Source: JANYJJ01 sp031386065
Lineage (GTDB): Bacteria; Pseudomonadota; Gammaproteobacteria; Burkholderiales; Burkholderiaceae_C
NCBI GenBank assembly: GCA_031386065.1
Contig: JANNBZ010000184.1
Coordinates: forward strand, 1-64,000
Direction of reading: 5' to 3'
DNA length: 64,000 nt
Both the position numbers and the translations under genes were made by a program. This document shows, one piece after another, positions 43,850 to 54,910 of the stretch (its first letter is position 1; each line of letters opens with the position of its first letter). The notes beneath the pieces were generated by a model, which searched no databases, had not been told where the DNA came from, and saw only the letters and a program-made list of their open reading frames with translations.

Positions 43850-45133
43850 TCAGGCAGGTTGGGGAACGGGCGCTCCGGCGAGCGCAGCGAGCCGCTCCGA
43901 TGCAGGTGGGTGCGAGTAATAAAAGCGCACGTACAACGGGTCGGGCGTCAGCGTCGACGCATTGTCTTCGTGCAGCTTGAGCAACGCGGCCGCGAGGTCA
44001 TTGCCGCTGGCTTGCTGGCACGCGTAGGCATCGGCCTGGAACTCGTGCTTGCGTGAAAGCTGCGCGAAGAGCGGCGACACGAAGAATGCGAACACCGGTA
44101 TCGCCAGCAGGAACAGCAGCAGCGCCAACGCATCGTTCGGCGCCGAGAGCGAGGGCCGGACACCCAGCCCGGCATAGAACCACGGCTGCACCGACAGCCA
44201 GCCCAGCAACGCAAAGCCGGCCAGGCTGAGCGCGAACATCGAGCCCATGCGTTTGAGCACGTGCTTGTGCTTGAAGTGCCCGAGCTCGTGCGCCAGCACC
44301 GCCTCGACTTCGCCTGGCGTCAACTTGCTCAGCAGCGTGTCGAAGAAGACCACTCGCTTGGCGGCGCCGAAGCCGGTGAAGTAGGCGTTGGCATGGGCAG
44401 AGCGCTTGCTTCCGTCCATCACGAACAGACCCTTCGCCGCGAAGCCGCAGCGCTGCATCAGTGCTTGCACACGGACCTTCAGCGATTCATCGGCGAGCGG
44501 CTCGAAGGTGTTGAACAGCGGCGCGATCACGGTGGGGTACAGCACGAGGATCAGCAGGTTGAATGCCATCCAAGCGCCCCACGCCCACAACCACCACAGG
44601 CTGCCCGCGGCCCCCATGATCCACAGCATCAGTGCGGCCACCGGCAGGCCGATCAGCACCGTGACGAGCGCGCCCTTGGCCGCGTCGGCGAGGTAGAGCT
44701 TCCAGGTCATCCGGTTGAAGCCGAAGCGCTGCTCGATGCGGAAGGTGCTGTACAGCTCGAACGGCAGGTCGAGCACCGCGCCGATGAGCGCGAAACACGC
44801 CAGCAACGCGAGCTGGTACGCCATGTTGCCGAAGCGCGGTTGCACGCTGGTAAGCAAGCCTTGGTTGAGCTGTTCGATGCCGCCGAGCAGCGTCCAGCCG
44901 AGCAGTACCGCAGCGCTGAACGCCATGCTGAGCAAGCCGAAGCGGCCCTTCGCCAGCGTGTAGTCGGCCGCGCGCTGGTGGGCGGGCAAGGTGATCGTGG
45001 AGGTAAAGGCCGGCGGCACCACGCTGCGGTGGGCCGCCACGTGGCGCATCTGCCGGGTCGCGAGCCAGAACTTCACCAGCAACGAAGCCAGCAGCGCGGC
45101 CGCAAACAAGAGAGTCAGGAAGAGTGCTTGCAT
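43850..45133 (-). CDS. M48 family metallopeptidase (Ste24-like)
   Basis: A 427-residue multi-helix membrane zinc protease of the CAAX prenyl protease 1 type. The zinc motif is H282-ELGH-286, with the third ligand in RKHEFQADAYA and the SAHANAYFTGFG segment upstream. Bacterial members probably act in membrane protein quality control. ATG 45133 begins the first membrane helix; the extra 24 codons upstream reach toward orn and are not hydrophobic. Confidence 0.92.
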   Translation of the reverse strand: MQALFLTLLFAAALLASLLVKFWLATRQMRHVAAHRSVVPPAFTSTITLPAHQRAADYTLAKGRFGLLSMAFSAAVLLGWTLLGGIEQLNQGLLTSVQPRFGNMAYQLALLACFALIGAVLDLPFELYSTFRIEQRFGFNRMTWKLYLADAAKGALVTVLIGLPVAALMLWIMGAAGSLWWLWAWGAWMAFNLLILVLYPTVIAPLFNTFEPLADESLKVRVQALMQRCGFAAKGLFVMDGSKRSAHANAYFTGFGAAKRVVFFDTLLSKLTPGEVEAVLAHELGHFKHKHVLKRMGSMFALSLAGFALLGWLSVQPWFYAGLGVRPSLSAPNDALALLLFLLAIPVFAFFVSPLFAQLSRKHEFQADAYACQQASGNDLAAALLKLHEDNASTLTPDPLYVRFYYSHPPASERLAALAGAPVPQPA

Positions 45134-45180
45134 GGGCGCGCAGTGTAGACCTGCGAAAATGACCTGATGGAGCACCTTGC

Positions 45181-45750
45181 ATGAATCAAACCACCCCCAC
45201 CGCATTGACCCGCAGCGACGACAACCTGGTCTGGATCGACCTGGAAATGACCGGCCTGTACCCCGACACCGACCGCATCATCGAGATCGCCGTGGTCGTG
45301 ACCGATGCGAACCTGGGCAACCGCACTGCCGGCCCGGTGTTCGCCGTGCACCAGAGCGACGCGTCACTCGACGCGATGGACGCCTGGAACAAGGGCACGC
45401 ACGGCCGCAGCGGCCTGATCGACCGGGTCAAGGCGTCGACCGTCGACGATGCGCAAGCCGAGGCGCAGGTCATCGAATTCCTGAAGCAGTACGTGGGCAA
45501 CAACAAGTCGCCGATGTGCGGCAACAGCATCTGCCAGGACCGGCGCTTTCTTGCCAACTACATGCCCAAGCTCGAAGCGTTCTTTCACTATCGCAATCTC
45601 GATGTGAGCACGCTGAAGGAACTGGCCAAGCGCTGGAAGCCCGAGGTGGCCGCGAGTTTCAAGAAGGCGCAGGCGCACACGGCGCTGGCCGACATCCAGG
45701 AGTCCATCGACGAACTCGCACACTACCGCGAGCACTTCTTGGTGAAGTGA
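45181..45750 (+). CDS. orn: Oligoribonuclease
   Basis: A 189-residue DEDDh 3'-5' exoribonuclease that finishes mRNA decay by degrading di- to pentanucleotides. ExoI is WIDLEMTGLYPDTDRIIEIA, the second motif is GNSICQDRRFLANYMP, and the third is AHTALADIQESIDEL. It is divergent from the M48 protease gene with a 47-base spacer. Confidence 0.96.
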   Translation: MNQTTPTALTRSDDNLVWIDLEMTGLYPDTDRIIEIAVVVTDANLGNRTAGPVFAVHQSDASLDAMDAWNKGTHGRSGLIDRVKASTVDDAQAEAQVIEFLKQYVGNNKSPMCGNSICQDRRFLANYMPKLEAFFHYRNLDVSTLKELAKRWKPEVAASFKKAQAHTALADIQESIDELAHYREHFLVK

Positions 45751-45774
45751 TGCCCGGTCAAGTGATGCCCGGTC
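45745..45774. repeat. 15 bp exact tandem duplication at the orn stop
   Basis: AAGTGATGCCCGGTC occurs twice in a row (45745-45759, 45760-45774). The first copy contains the last codon and TGA of orn, so the duplication does not change the protein. Confidence 0.85.
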
Positions 45775-45809
45775 CATTGCGGCGTTAACCTCGCAAAGAG
45801 CGGGTGATC

Positions 45810-45838
45810 TTGCGGGAAAACCCCATCCGGCATAGAAT
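45810..45838 (+). promoter_or_regulatory. Promoter for rhlE
   Basis: TTGCGG (45810-45815), a 17-base spacer and TAGAAT (45833-45838) form a good vegetative promoter. Transcription would begin near 45845, leaving about 350 untranslated bases. Confidence 0.65.
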
Positions 45839-46194
45839 CGCAGGCTTGCAGCAGTTCAGACCGCTGCATTTCGTTCATCCCCTCTGACCTCTTCGAGTCT
45901 TCCGGCATTTGGTGCAGGCAAAAAGCCCAGCGCACGCTGCACAGCCGGTACGTTCGAACCCCAGTGGCCCCATGTGCAAAGTGCACGGGCCCTGCAAGGA
46001 ATGGTTGGCGGCGATGCCGTCGCTTTGACTGTTCCCGAGGTTCAGCCCCACGCCGTTCTGGCAAGGGCTGGTTCGGACCTTCTCCCCAGCGACTGATTGG
46101 CTTGCTCCCTCACCGGAGCGGCTGGTGCGTTGATGCACGCCTTTCACAAGGTGGCGTGCAGCCGTGCCGTGTATGAAGATGAAAGAAGACGACC
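45839..46194 (+). promoter_or_regulatory. Long 5' leader of the rhlE helicase gene
   Basis: No convincing gene lies in this 356-base stretch. It contains several short self-complementary segments (for example GTGCAAAGTGCAC, 45974-45986) and one small frame, ATG 46001 to TGA 46096 (31 residues). That frame has AAGGA directly abutting its ATG, too close for a normal ribosome site. Long leaders before DEAD-box helicase genes are often regulatory, so feedback or cold control is plausible. Confidence 0.5.
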
Positions 46195-47781
<1,587 letters not shown>

Positions 47782-47786
47782 GCCTG

Positions 47787-47871
47787 TGAACAACGCGCCG
47801 ACGGCGCCTTGATGTGAACAACGCGCGAAGTGCGCGTTAAATGAACAAGGCCCGCTGATGCGGGCCTTGTT
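47787..47871 (+). terminator. Three consecutive stem-loops, the last a rho-independent terminator, after rhlE
   Basis: Each of three hairpins follows a TGAACAA-like prefix: one with GCGCC/GGCGC arms, one AACGCGC/GCGCGTT (47820-47838), and one AACAAGGCCCGC / GCGGGCCTTGTT with a TGAT loop (47844-47871) followed by GTTG. The last is the terminator; the first two look like diverged copies. Confidence 0.75.
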
Positions 47872-47897
47872 GTTGGTGCTTGCCGGTTCGGTGCGGC

Positions 47898-48830
47898 TCA
47901 CAGCCGGTGCACCACCACCTTCACCGTCATGCCCAGATAGTCGCCCGGCTCGCCGTACCAGCTGCCGGATATCGGCGCCGCCTGGGCCGGGTCACGAGCC
48001 ACGCCGACGCGGATCAGCTGGTTGCCGCCGGTGAAGTTGTTGGTCGGGTCGAACGGCACCCAGCCCGCACCCGGCAGGTAGGCCTGCAGCCATGCATGCG
48101 TGGCGCCAGCGCCGACGGTGGCGCTGCTGTCGTCTCCTGTGGCACCCACGCTGTCGAGCGCCGGGTCGTACAAGTAGCCCGACACGAAGCGCGTGGCAAC
48201 ACCCAGGCGGCGCACGGCTTCCATCATCAGCAAGGCGAAGTCGCGGCACGAACCGGTGCTGAGCTTGAGCGTTTCCTGCGGCGTCTGCGTGCCTTCTTCG
48301 TCGCGCTCGGCGTAGCGGAAGTTGTCGCGGATGGCCTGGTTCATCGTGACCAGCAACTCGCGCGTGCCGGTCAGTCCGTCGGTGCGCAGGAACTGGCGCG
48401 CCCAGGCCGTCAGGTGGCCGCCCGGGTCGTCATGGTGGGGCCGCAGGTACTGCTCCAGGTCGAAGCGCTCGTCCAGGCTGTAGGCGAACGGGAACACCTC
48501 GGCGGTGGGCGACAGCGGCAGCTCCAGGTTGTTGGTGTGCGCATGCTCGATGGTGAAGCTGCAGACGATCTTCAGCTCGGCCGCCGAGGCAAGCGGCTGC
48601 ACCAGCGCGACCGAGTTCGAGTGCGGGTCCTGGATCATGCGCACCAGCGAATCGGGGCTGACCTGCAGATCGGTGGCGAGCACGCGCAGGTCGTGGCTGT
48701 CACGCGGGCGGAACATCACGCGGTGCTCGCCGAAGCTCACCGGCTGCCGGTAGTGGTAGATCGTGGTGTGGACGATCTCGTACTGGACCGGCAAGGCCCA
48801 CTCGACTGCTGCGTCAGACGAATCAGACAC
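47898..48830 (-). CDS. Transglutaminase-like cysteine peptidase family protein
   Basis: A 310-residue cytoplasmic protein. An N-terminal beta domain (IVHTTIYHYRQPVSFGEHRV) precedes a transglutaminase core with Cys (TGSCRDFALLMMEAVRRLG), His (THAWLQAYLPGAGW) and Asp (FDPTNN) of the catalytic triad. Family members are peptidases or amidases with unknown substrates. It overlaps the FKBP stop by 8 bases. Confidence 0.88.
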   Translation of the reverse strand: MSDSSDAAVEWALPVQYEIVHTTIYHYRQPVSFGEHRVMFRPRDSHDLRVLATDLQVSPDSLVRMIQDPHSNSVALVQPLASAAELKIVCSFTIEHAHTNNLELPLSPTAEVFPFAYSLDERFDLEQYLRPHHDDPGGHLTAWARQFLRTDGLTGTRELLVTMNQAIRDNFRYAERDEEGTQTPQETLKLSTGSCRDFALLMMEAVRRLGVATRFVSGYLYDPALDSVGATGDDSSATVGAGATHAWLQAYLPGAGWVPFDPTNNFTGGNQLIRVGVARDPAQAAPISGSWYGEPGDYLGMTVKVVVHRL

Positions 48831-49170
48831 CGAGCAGGTCGACTTCGAACATCAGCGTGGCGTTCGGCGGGATCGCGCCGCCCGCGCCACGGGCGCCGTA
48901 GCCCAGTGCGGCCGGGATCACCAGCACGCGCGTGCCGCCGACCTTCATGCCTTGCACGCCTTCGTCCCAGCCCTTGATGACCTGGCCTGCGCCCAGACCG
49001 AAGCGGAACGGGTCGCCACGGTCCTTGCTGGAGTCGAACTTCGCGCCCTTGACGCCGTCGTTGTAGAGCCAGCCGGTGTAGTGCACCGAGACGTGCTGGC
49101 CTGCGGTGGCGGTGGCGCCGGTGCCGGCCACGGTGTCTTCGTATTGCAGGCCGGAAGGGGTGGTGTTCAT
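48823..49170 (-). CDS. FKBP-type peptidyl-prolyl cis-trans isomerase
   Basis: A 115-residue single-domain FKBP with VSVHYTGWLY, FGLGAGQVIKGWDEGVQGM, and IPAALGYGARGAGGAIPPNA intact. No signal peptide is present, so it is a cytoplasmic folding helper. ATG 49170 gives the normal short N-terminus. Confidence 0.94.
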   Translation of the reverse strand: MNTTPSGLQYEDTVAGTGATATAGQHVSVHYTGWLYNDGVKGAKFDSSKDRGDPFRFGLGAGQVIKGWDEGVQGMKVGGTRVLVIPAALGYGARGAGGAIPPNATLMFEVDLLGV

Positions 49171-49246
49171 GGGGTGCCTTTCTGTGGGTTTGGAGAGGGA
49201 GTCAACCCGCGATGATGCCAGCCTTGCCAACGGCGCCTGCACCCCG

Positions 49247-50158
49247 TCATCGGCCATACCAGCGATCGCGCCAAGCGGCCACCGCATCGTGCAGCCACGC
49301 GGCCTGCGTGTCGGCTGGCGAGTGGACCGCAAGATGCGCGCCCGCCGCCCGCAGTGCCGCCGGCGGGTCGCGCAGGTCGAGCGGCAGCGCGCCGTTCTGC
49401 TTCGACAGCTTCTCGCCGTTGAGTCCGAGCACCAGCGGCGTGTGCATGTACAGCGGGCAGGGCAAGCCCAGCGCGCGTTGCAGGTGGATCTGGCGCGGCG
49501 TGTTGTCGGCCAGGTCTTCGCCGCGCACCACGTGGGTGATGCCCTGTGCCGCGTCGTCGATCACGACCGCCAGTTGATACGCCCACAAGCCGTCGGCACG
49601 GTGCAGCACGAAGTCACCGACCTGGGCGTTCAGGTCTTGCCGGGCAGCGCCCAGGCGGCGGTCGTGCCACTCGACGACGGCGCCCGAGGCACCGGCCGCC
49701 GGCGACACCGTGGTCAGCAGGCGTTGCGCACGCGCCGGCTTGCCGGCCAGGCCGCATCGGCACGTGCCTGGATACGGGGTCTCGGCATGACGTGGCCAGT
49801 GCACGCCGCGCGCGAGCCAGGTGGCCTCGATCTCCTTGCGCGTGCAGCCGCAGGCGTAGGCCCAGCCGCTGCGCTGCAGCTGCGCGAGCGCCTGCTCGTA
49901 CAGCGCGCTGCGCTTTGATTGCCACACCGGCGCTTCGTCCGGCAGCAGCCCGCAGGCGGCGAGCTGATCGACGATCAGCGTGTCTGCGCCTGGCACACAG
50001 CGCGGTGCATCCACGTCTTCGATGCGCACCAGCCAGCGGCCACCGTGCGCGCGGGCGTCGAGCCACGAGGCGAGTGCCGCCACCAGCGAGCCCGCATGCA
50101 ACGGCCCGGTGGGCGACGGCGCGAACCGCCCGACATAGCCCCGTGCAGGCGCCGTCAT
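49247..50158 (-). CDS. gluQ: Glutamyl-Q tRNA(Asp) synthetase
   Basis: A 303-residue truncated GluRS homologue that attaches glutamate to queuosine in the tRNA(Asp) anticodon. HIGH-like SPTGPLHAGS, zinc ligands in CGCTRKE and TCRCG, and KMSKS-like EKLSKQNGA are present; the anticodon-binding domain is absent as expected. The start is ambiguous: ATG 50158 is the last of three tandem 12-base repeats, each beginning with a start codon; GTG 50182 overlaps the LysR stop. Confidence 0.92.
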   Translation of the reverse strand: MTAPARGYVGRFAPSPTGPLHAGSLVAALASWLDARAHGGRWLVRIEDVDAPRCVPGADTLIVDQLAACGLLPDEAPVWQSKRSALYEQALAQLQRSGWAYACGCTRKEIEATWLARGVHWPRHAETPYPGTCRCGLAGKPARAQRLLTTVSPAAGASGAVVEWHDRRLGAARQDLNAQVGDFVLHRADGLWAYQLAVVIDDAAQGITHVVRGEDLADNTPRQIHLQRALGLPCPLYMHTPLVLGLNGEKLSKQNGALPLDLRDPPAALRAAGAHLAVHSPADTQAAWLHDAVAAWRDRWYGR

Positions 50159-50182
50159 GGGCGCCGTCACATGCGCCGTCAC
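50147..50182 (-). repeat. Three tandem 12 bp units, each beginning with a start codon
   Basis: On the minus strand the units GTGACGGCGCAT, GTGACGGCGCCC and ATGACGGCGCCT follow one another. All are in the gluQ frame (V-T-A-H, V-T-A-P, M-T-A-P), and the first overlaps the LysR TGA. This gives three possible initiation codons. Confidence 0.85.
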
Positions 50183-51264
50183 ATGCCCGCCAGCGGCACC
50201 GCGCAGTGGCGCTCCAGCAGGGCCAGGCGCGTGGTCGGGCTGCGCAACTGCTCCAGCCACCAGCGCAGCGCCAGGCCCAGCGCGGGCTTGCGCGCCGCGC
50301 CATGCTGCGCCGCCGGCAGGGTGCGCCACGCGTAGCCCAGGCGCGCCGCCGGCAGCACGCGCTGTACCGGTTTCACCACCAGCCGGCCGGCGGCAATGTG
50401 TTCGCGGGCCAGCGGCTCGGGCACGAAGCCGCAACCCATGCAGCGCAGCTGCGCCTCGATCTTCAGCTGCATGCTGGCCACGGTGAGCACGTCCTGCCCC
50501 GGCAGCAGGTTGACGGTGATGCGCGTGTTGCGCAGGGCCGAATCGGCCACCGCCACCGCGCGGTGGCGCTGCAGCTCGGCGTCGCTGATCGGCGCCGTGC
50601 TGGCGGCGAGCGGGTGGTGCGGTGCGACAGCGAAAACGAAGGGCAGCACACCGAGTTCCTGCGTCTGCACATCGGCCGGCGCACCGCGCTCCAGGCCCAC
50701 GCCGATGGCCAGGTCGGCGATGCCGCTGGTGAGTGCCTCCCAGGTGCCGGCCAGCACTTCGGTGCGCAGGCGCAGCCGCGTTCCAGGCCCGAGCGCGCGG
50801 GCGGAGAAAGATACGAGCGTGGCCGTGGGCGCGGGTGCGCGCGCGCCCTGAGCCGGGGCGCCGCCGATCATGCCGAACGCGTCGGCCTGCGGGTCCAGCG
50901 CGTAGAACGCCTCGCACAGTTCGAACACCGTGAGGCGCGAGATCACGCCGTCCACCGCCACGGTGAGCTGGGTTTCCCAGCCCGTCGCTACGCGCTTCAC
51001 GCGGTGCGCAACGGCGTCCATCTGTTCCAGCAGGCGCCGGCCTTCGTTGAGCAGTTCTTCACCGGCGGCGGTCAGCCGTGCCTGGCGCGAATGGCGGTCG
51101 AACAGCAGCACGTCGAGCGCGTCTTCGAGCTGCCGCACGCTGTAGGTCAGCGACGACGGCACCTTGCCCAGTTCTCGCGCGGCGGCCGCGAAGCTGCCGG
51201 TGCGGGCGATCACGTCCATCATCGCCAGCGCGTCGGGAGTCAGTACGTTTCGGGGTGTGATCAT
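50179..51264 (-). CDS. LysR-family transcriptional regulator
   Basis: A 361-residue regulator. The N-terminal winged helix (ALAMMDVIARTGSFAAAARELG, in part; SSLTYSVRQLEDALDVLLFDR) is clear, followed by a periplasmic-binding-like effector domain. An Ala/Pro-rich stretch near residues 132-160 (GGAPAQGARAPAPTA) interrupts that domain and is unusual. ATG 51264 begins just before the helix. It is divergent from the pirin and quinone-reductase-like genes, its likely targets. Its stop overlaps a possible gluQ start. Confidence 0.9.
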   Translation of the reverse strand: MITPRNVLTPDALAMMDVIARTGSFAAAARELGKVPSSLTYSVRQLEDALDVLLFDRHSRQARLTAAGEELLNEGRRLLEQMDAVAHRVKRVATGWETQLTVAVDGVISRLTVFELCEAFYALDPQADAFGMIGGAPAQGARAPAPTATLVSFSARALGPGTRLRLRTEVLAGTWEALTSGIADLAIGVGLERGAPADVQTQELGVLPFVFAVAPHHPLAASTAPISDAELQRHRAVAVADSALRNTRITVNLLPGQDVLTVASMQLKIEAQLRCMGCGFVPEPLAREHIAAGRLVVKPVQRVLPAARLGYAWRTLPAAQHGAARKPALGLALRWWLEQLRSPTTRLALLERHCAVPLAGM

Positions 51265-51402
51265 CAACGTGGGGATTGGGCAAGGGGCTCGTGAAACAGG
51301 GGTCGGCACCGAAGCTTCATCTTATTTGAACGAACGCTTCAATGCGTTCCGCTGGCATCACCGATGCGCGCGCCTACATTCGTGGTCAAGGAGAAACCGA
51401 TC

Positions 51403-52122
51403 ATGCTGACCCTGCGCAAATCATCCGACCGCGGCCATGCCGACCACGGCTGGCTCAAGAGCCACCACAGCTTCTCGTTCGCCGATTACCACGACCCGAA
51501 GCACATGGGCTTCGGCAACCTGCGTGTCATCAACGAAGACCGCATCGCTCCCGGCACCGGCTTCGGCACGCATGGCCACCGCGACATGGAGATCGTGAGC
51601 TACGTGCTCTCCGGCGAACTCGCTCACAAGGACAACATGGGCAACGGCCAGGCCGGTGCCGCCGTGAGTGGCGTGATTCGCCCCGGCGACGTGCAGCGCA
51701 TGAGCGCCGGGCGCGGCGTGATGCACAGCGAGTTCAACCACGCGCCGGCCGCTATCACCCATTTCCTGCAGATCTGGATCGAGCCCAGCGCGCGCGGCAT
51801 CGACCCCGGCTACGAGCAGAAGCACTTCGACGCCGCATCGAAGCGGGGCGCGCTGCGCCTGGTCGCGTCACCCGATGGCCGCGACGGCTCGGTGACCATC
51901 CACGCCGACGCCGCCATCTACAGCGGCCTGTTCGACGGCGACCAGCAGCTCACGAAGCCACTCGATGCCGCCCGCAAGACGTATGTGCACCTCGTTCGCG
52001 GCCAGCTCGACGTGAACGGCCAGCACCTGACCGCCGGTGACGCGCTCAAGCTCGAAGCCGAGCCGGCATTGAGCCTCAGCCACGGCGTCGATGCCGAGGT
52101 GCTGGTGTTCGATCTTCACTGA
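51403..52122 (+). CDS. Pirin family protein
   Basis: A 239-residue double-cupin protein. The iron-binding motif (THGHRDMEIVSYVLSGEL) and GVMHSEFN in the N-terminal cupin are intact, as in pirin/YhaK quercetin dioxygenase-like proteins. AAGGAGA at 51388-51394 places the start at 51403. It is probably co-transcribed with the flavodoxin-like gene and controlled by the divergent LysR. Confidence 0.92.
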   Translation: MLTLRKSSDRGHADHGWLKSHHSFSFADYHDPKHMGFGNLRVINEDRIAPGTGFGTHGHRDMEIVSYVLSGELAHKDNMGNGQAGAAVSGVIRPGDVQRMSAGRGVMHSEFNHAPAAITHFLQIWIEPSARGIDPGYEQKHFDAASKRGALRLVASPDGRDGSVTIHADAAIYSGLFDGDQQLTKPLDAARKTYVHLVRGQLDVNGQHLTAGDALKLEAEPALSLSHGVDAEVLVFDLH

Positions 52123-52158
52123 CTCCCCGACCACCCCAACCCAACCCGAAGGAACCCC

Positions 52159-52713
52159 ATGCTCAAAATTGCCATCGTCTTTCACAGCGGCTACGGCCAC
52201 ACCCAACGCATGGCGCAGGCCGTGGCCGAGGGCGCCGCTGGTGAGCTGATCACCATCGACGCCGAGGGCAACATCACCGAAGCGCAGTGGGCCACGTTGG
52301 CCGCTGCCGACGCCATCATCTTCGGCTCGCCGACCTACATGGGCAGCGTGTCGTGGCAGTTCAAGAAGTTCGCCGATGCGTCCAGCAAGCCGTGGTTCAC
52401 GCAGGTCTGGAAAGACAAGATCGCCGCCGGCTTCACCAACTCGGCCACGATGAACGGCGACAAGCTCTCGACGCTGCACTACATGTTCACGCTGTCGCAG
52501 CAGCACAGCATGCTCTGGGTCGGCACCGGGTTGATGCCCAGCAACGCCAAGGCCGCGAACCGCAACGACGTGAACTACGTCGGCTCGTTCGCAGGCGCCA
52601 TGGCGCAGAGCCCGTCTGACGCCAGCCCTGCCGAGATGCTGCCGGGTGACCTGGAGACCGCCAAGCTGTTCGGCGCGCGCGTGGCTGCGGTGGCGGACCG
52701 CTTCAACAAGTAA
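52159..52713 (+). CDS. Flavodoxin-fold NAD(P)H:quinone reductase-like protein
   Basis: A 184-residue FMN protein of the WrbA/flavodoxin family. The phosphate loop is HSGYGHTQRMA and a second flavin loop is SPTYMGSVSWQFKKF. AAGGAACC precedes the ATG. It lies 36 bases after the pirin gene, suggesting a redox or quinone-stress pair; the LysR on the opposite strand is a plausible regulator. Confidence 0.9.
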   Translation: MLKIAIVFHSGYGHTQRMAQAVAEGAAGELITIDAEGNITEAQWATLAAADAIIFGSPTYMGSVSWQFKKFADASSKPWFTQVWKDKIAAGFTNSATMNGDKLSTLHYMFTLSQQHSMLWVGTGLMPSNAKAANRNDVNYVGSFAGAMAQSPSDASPAEMLPGDLETAKLFGARVAAVADRFNK

Positions 52714-52757
52714 GCCTGGTGAGCAGGCCTGATAAGCAGGCTTGGTAAGCAGGCTTG
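52712..52757. repeat. Short tandem/inverted repeat after the flavodoxin-like gene
   Basis: TAAGCAGGCTTGK occurs twice in tandem (52732-52757) after a diverged copy, and AAGCCTG (near 52712) is complementary to the CAGGCTT arms. A hairpin is possible but there is no clear T-run, so terminator function is uncertain. Confidence 0.5.
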
Positions 52758-52825
52758 TTCGTGGCGCTTGCCGCACGCAAGCCGGATGCGCCACGGCGAC
52801 TGCCCGGCTTGCTACAGTCCCGCGC

Positions 52826-53530
52826 ATGGACGCCACGATCAAGCTCGTCAGCCTGCTGCCCTGGATCGACTGGCTCGCGCTCGCGCTGTTTTTCTTCACT
52901 TGGGTCGGCTATGCACGCTTCTCGCGCCAGCGCGACGGTGCGCGCCAGTCGGTGCTGGGCGCCACCAACGCCGTACGCCGGCAATGGATGCTACAGACCA
53001 CCTACCGCGAGGTGCGCGTGATCGACGGCGTGGTGGTTCAGAACCTGTCGACGAGCCCGTCTTTCTTCGCTTCCACCACCATCCTGATCATCGGCGGCCT
53101 GCTCGCCGTGCTCGGCACCGACAAAGCGAGCGAACTGGTGCGTGAACTGCCCTTCGCGGCACGCACCAGCACGCTGATCTTCGACATGAAGGTGATGCTG
53201 CTGCTGGCGATCTTCGTGCATGCGTTCTTCCGCTTCACCTGGTCAATGCGGCAATACACGTTCGGCGCGCTGCTCGTGGCAGCGGCGCCCGAAGCCGAGG
53301 TGTTCCGCACCGAGGGCCTGTCACGCGAGGCCTTCGCCAACAAGGCCGGCCGGGTGGTCGGCATGGCGGCCGAGACCTTCAACGACGGCTTGCGCGCGTA
53401 CTACTACTCGTTCGCGGCCATCGGCTGGTTCTTCTCGCCTTACGTGTTCATGCTGGGCACAGCGGGCGTGGTCTACGTGCTCTACGAGCGTGAGTTCCGC
53501 TCGGATGTTCTGGCGGTGCTGACCTCGTAG
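52826..53530 (+). CDS. DUF599 family membrane protein
   Basis: A 234-residue protein with four hydrophobic segments, the first near residues 14-32 (WLALALFFFTWVGYARF). The family motif STSPSFFASTTILIIGGLL and the C-terminal LRAYYYSFAAIGWFFSPYVFM, given in part, are recognisable. Function unknown. ATG 52826 precedes the first helix. Confidence 0.87.
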   Translation: MDATIKLVSLLPWIDWLALALFFFTWVGYARFSRQRDGARQSVLGATNAVRRQWMLQTTYREVRVIDGVVVQNLSTSPSFFASTTILIIGGLLAVLGTDKASELVRELPFAARTSTLIFDMKVMLLLAIFVHAFFRFTWSMRQYTFGALLVAAAPEAEVFRTEGLSREAFANKAGRVVGMAAETFNDGLRAYYYSFAAIGWFFSPYVFMLGTAGVVYVLYEREFRSDVLAVLTS

Positions 53531-53553
53531 CGCGCCGAGCGCGTGTCAGCGTT

Positions 53554-54858
<1,305 letters not shown>

Positions 54859-54910
54859 GGTGGCCTCTAGACGGCGCCAACACCTGGCGGCGTTGCAGCG
54901 TGCCGCAACC

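Noticed and set aside
45945..45965. tRNA-like T-loop phrase (GTTCGAACCCC) in the rhlE leader
   Set aside because: The flanking bases do not form the five-base-pair T stem, and no acceptor, D or anticodon arm can be found around it.
46001..46096. A 31-codon frame in the rhlE leader
   Set aside because: The AAGGA site touches the ATG with no spacing and the peptide resembles nothing. I kept it only as a remark on the leader.
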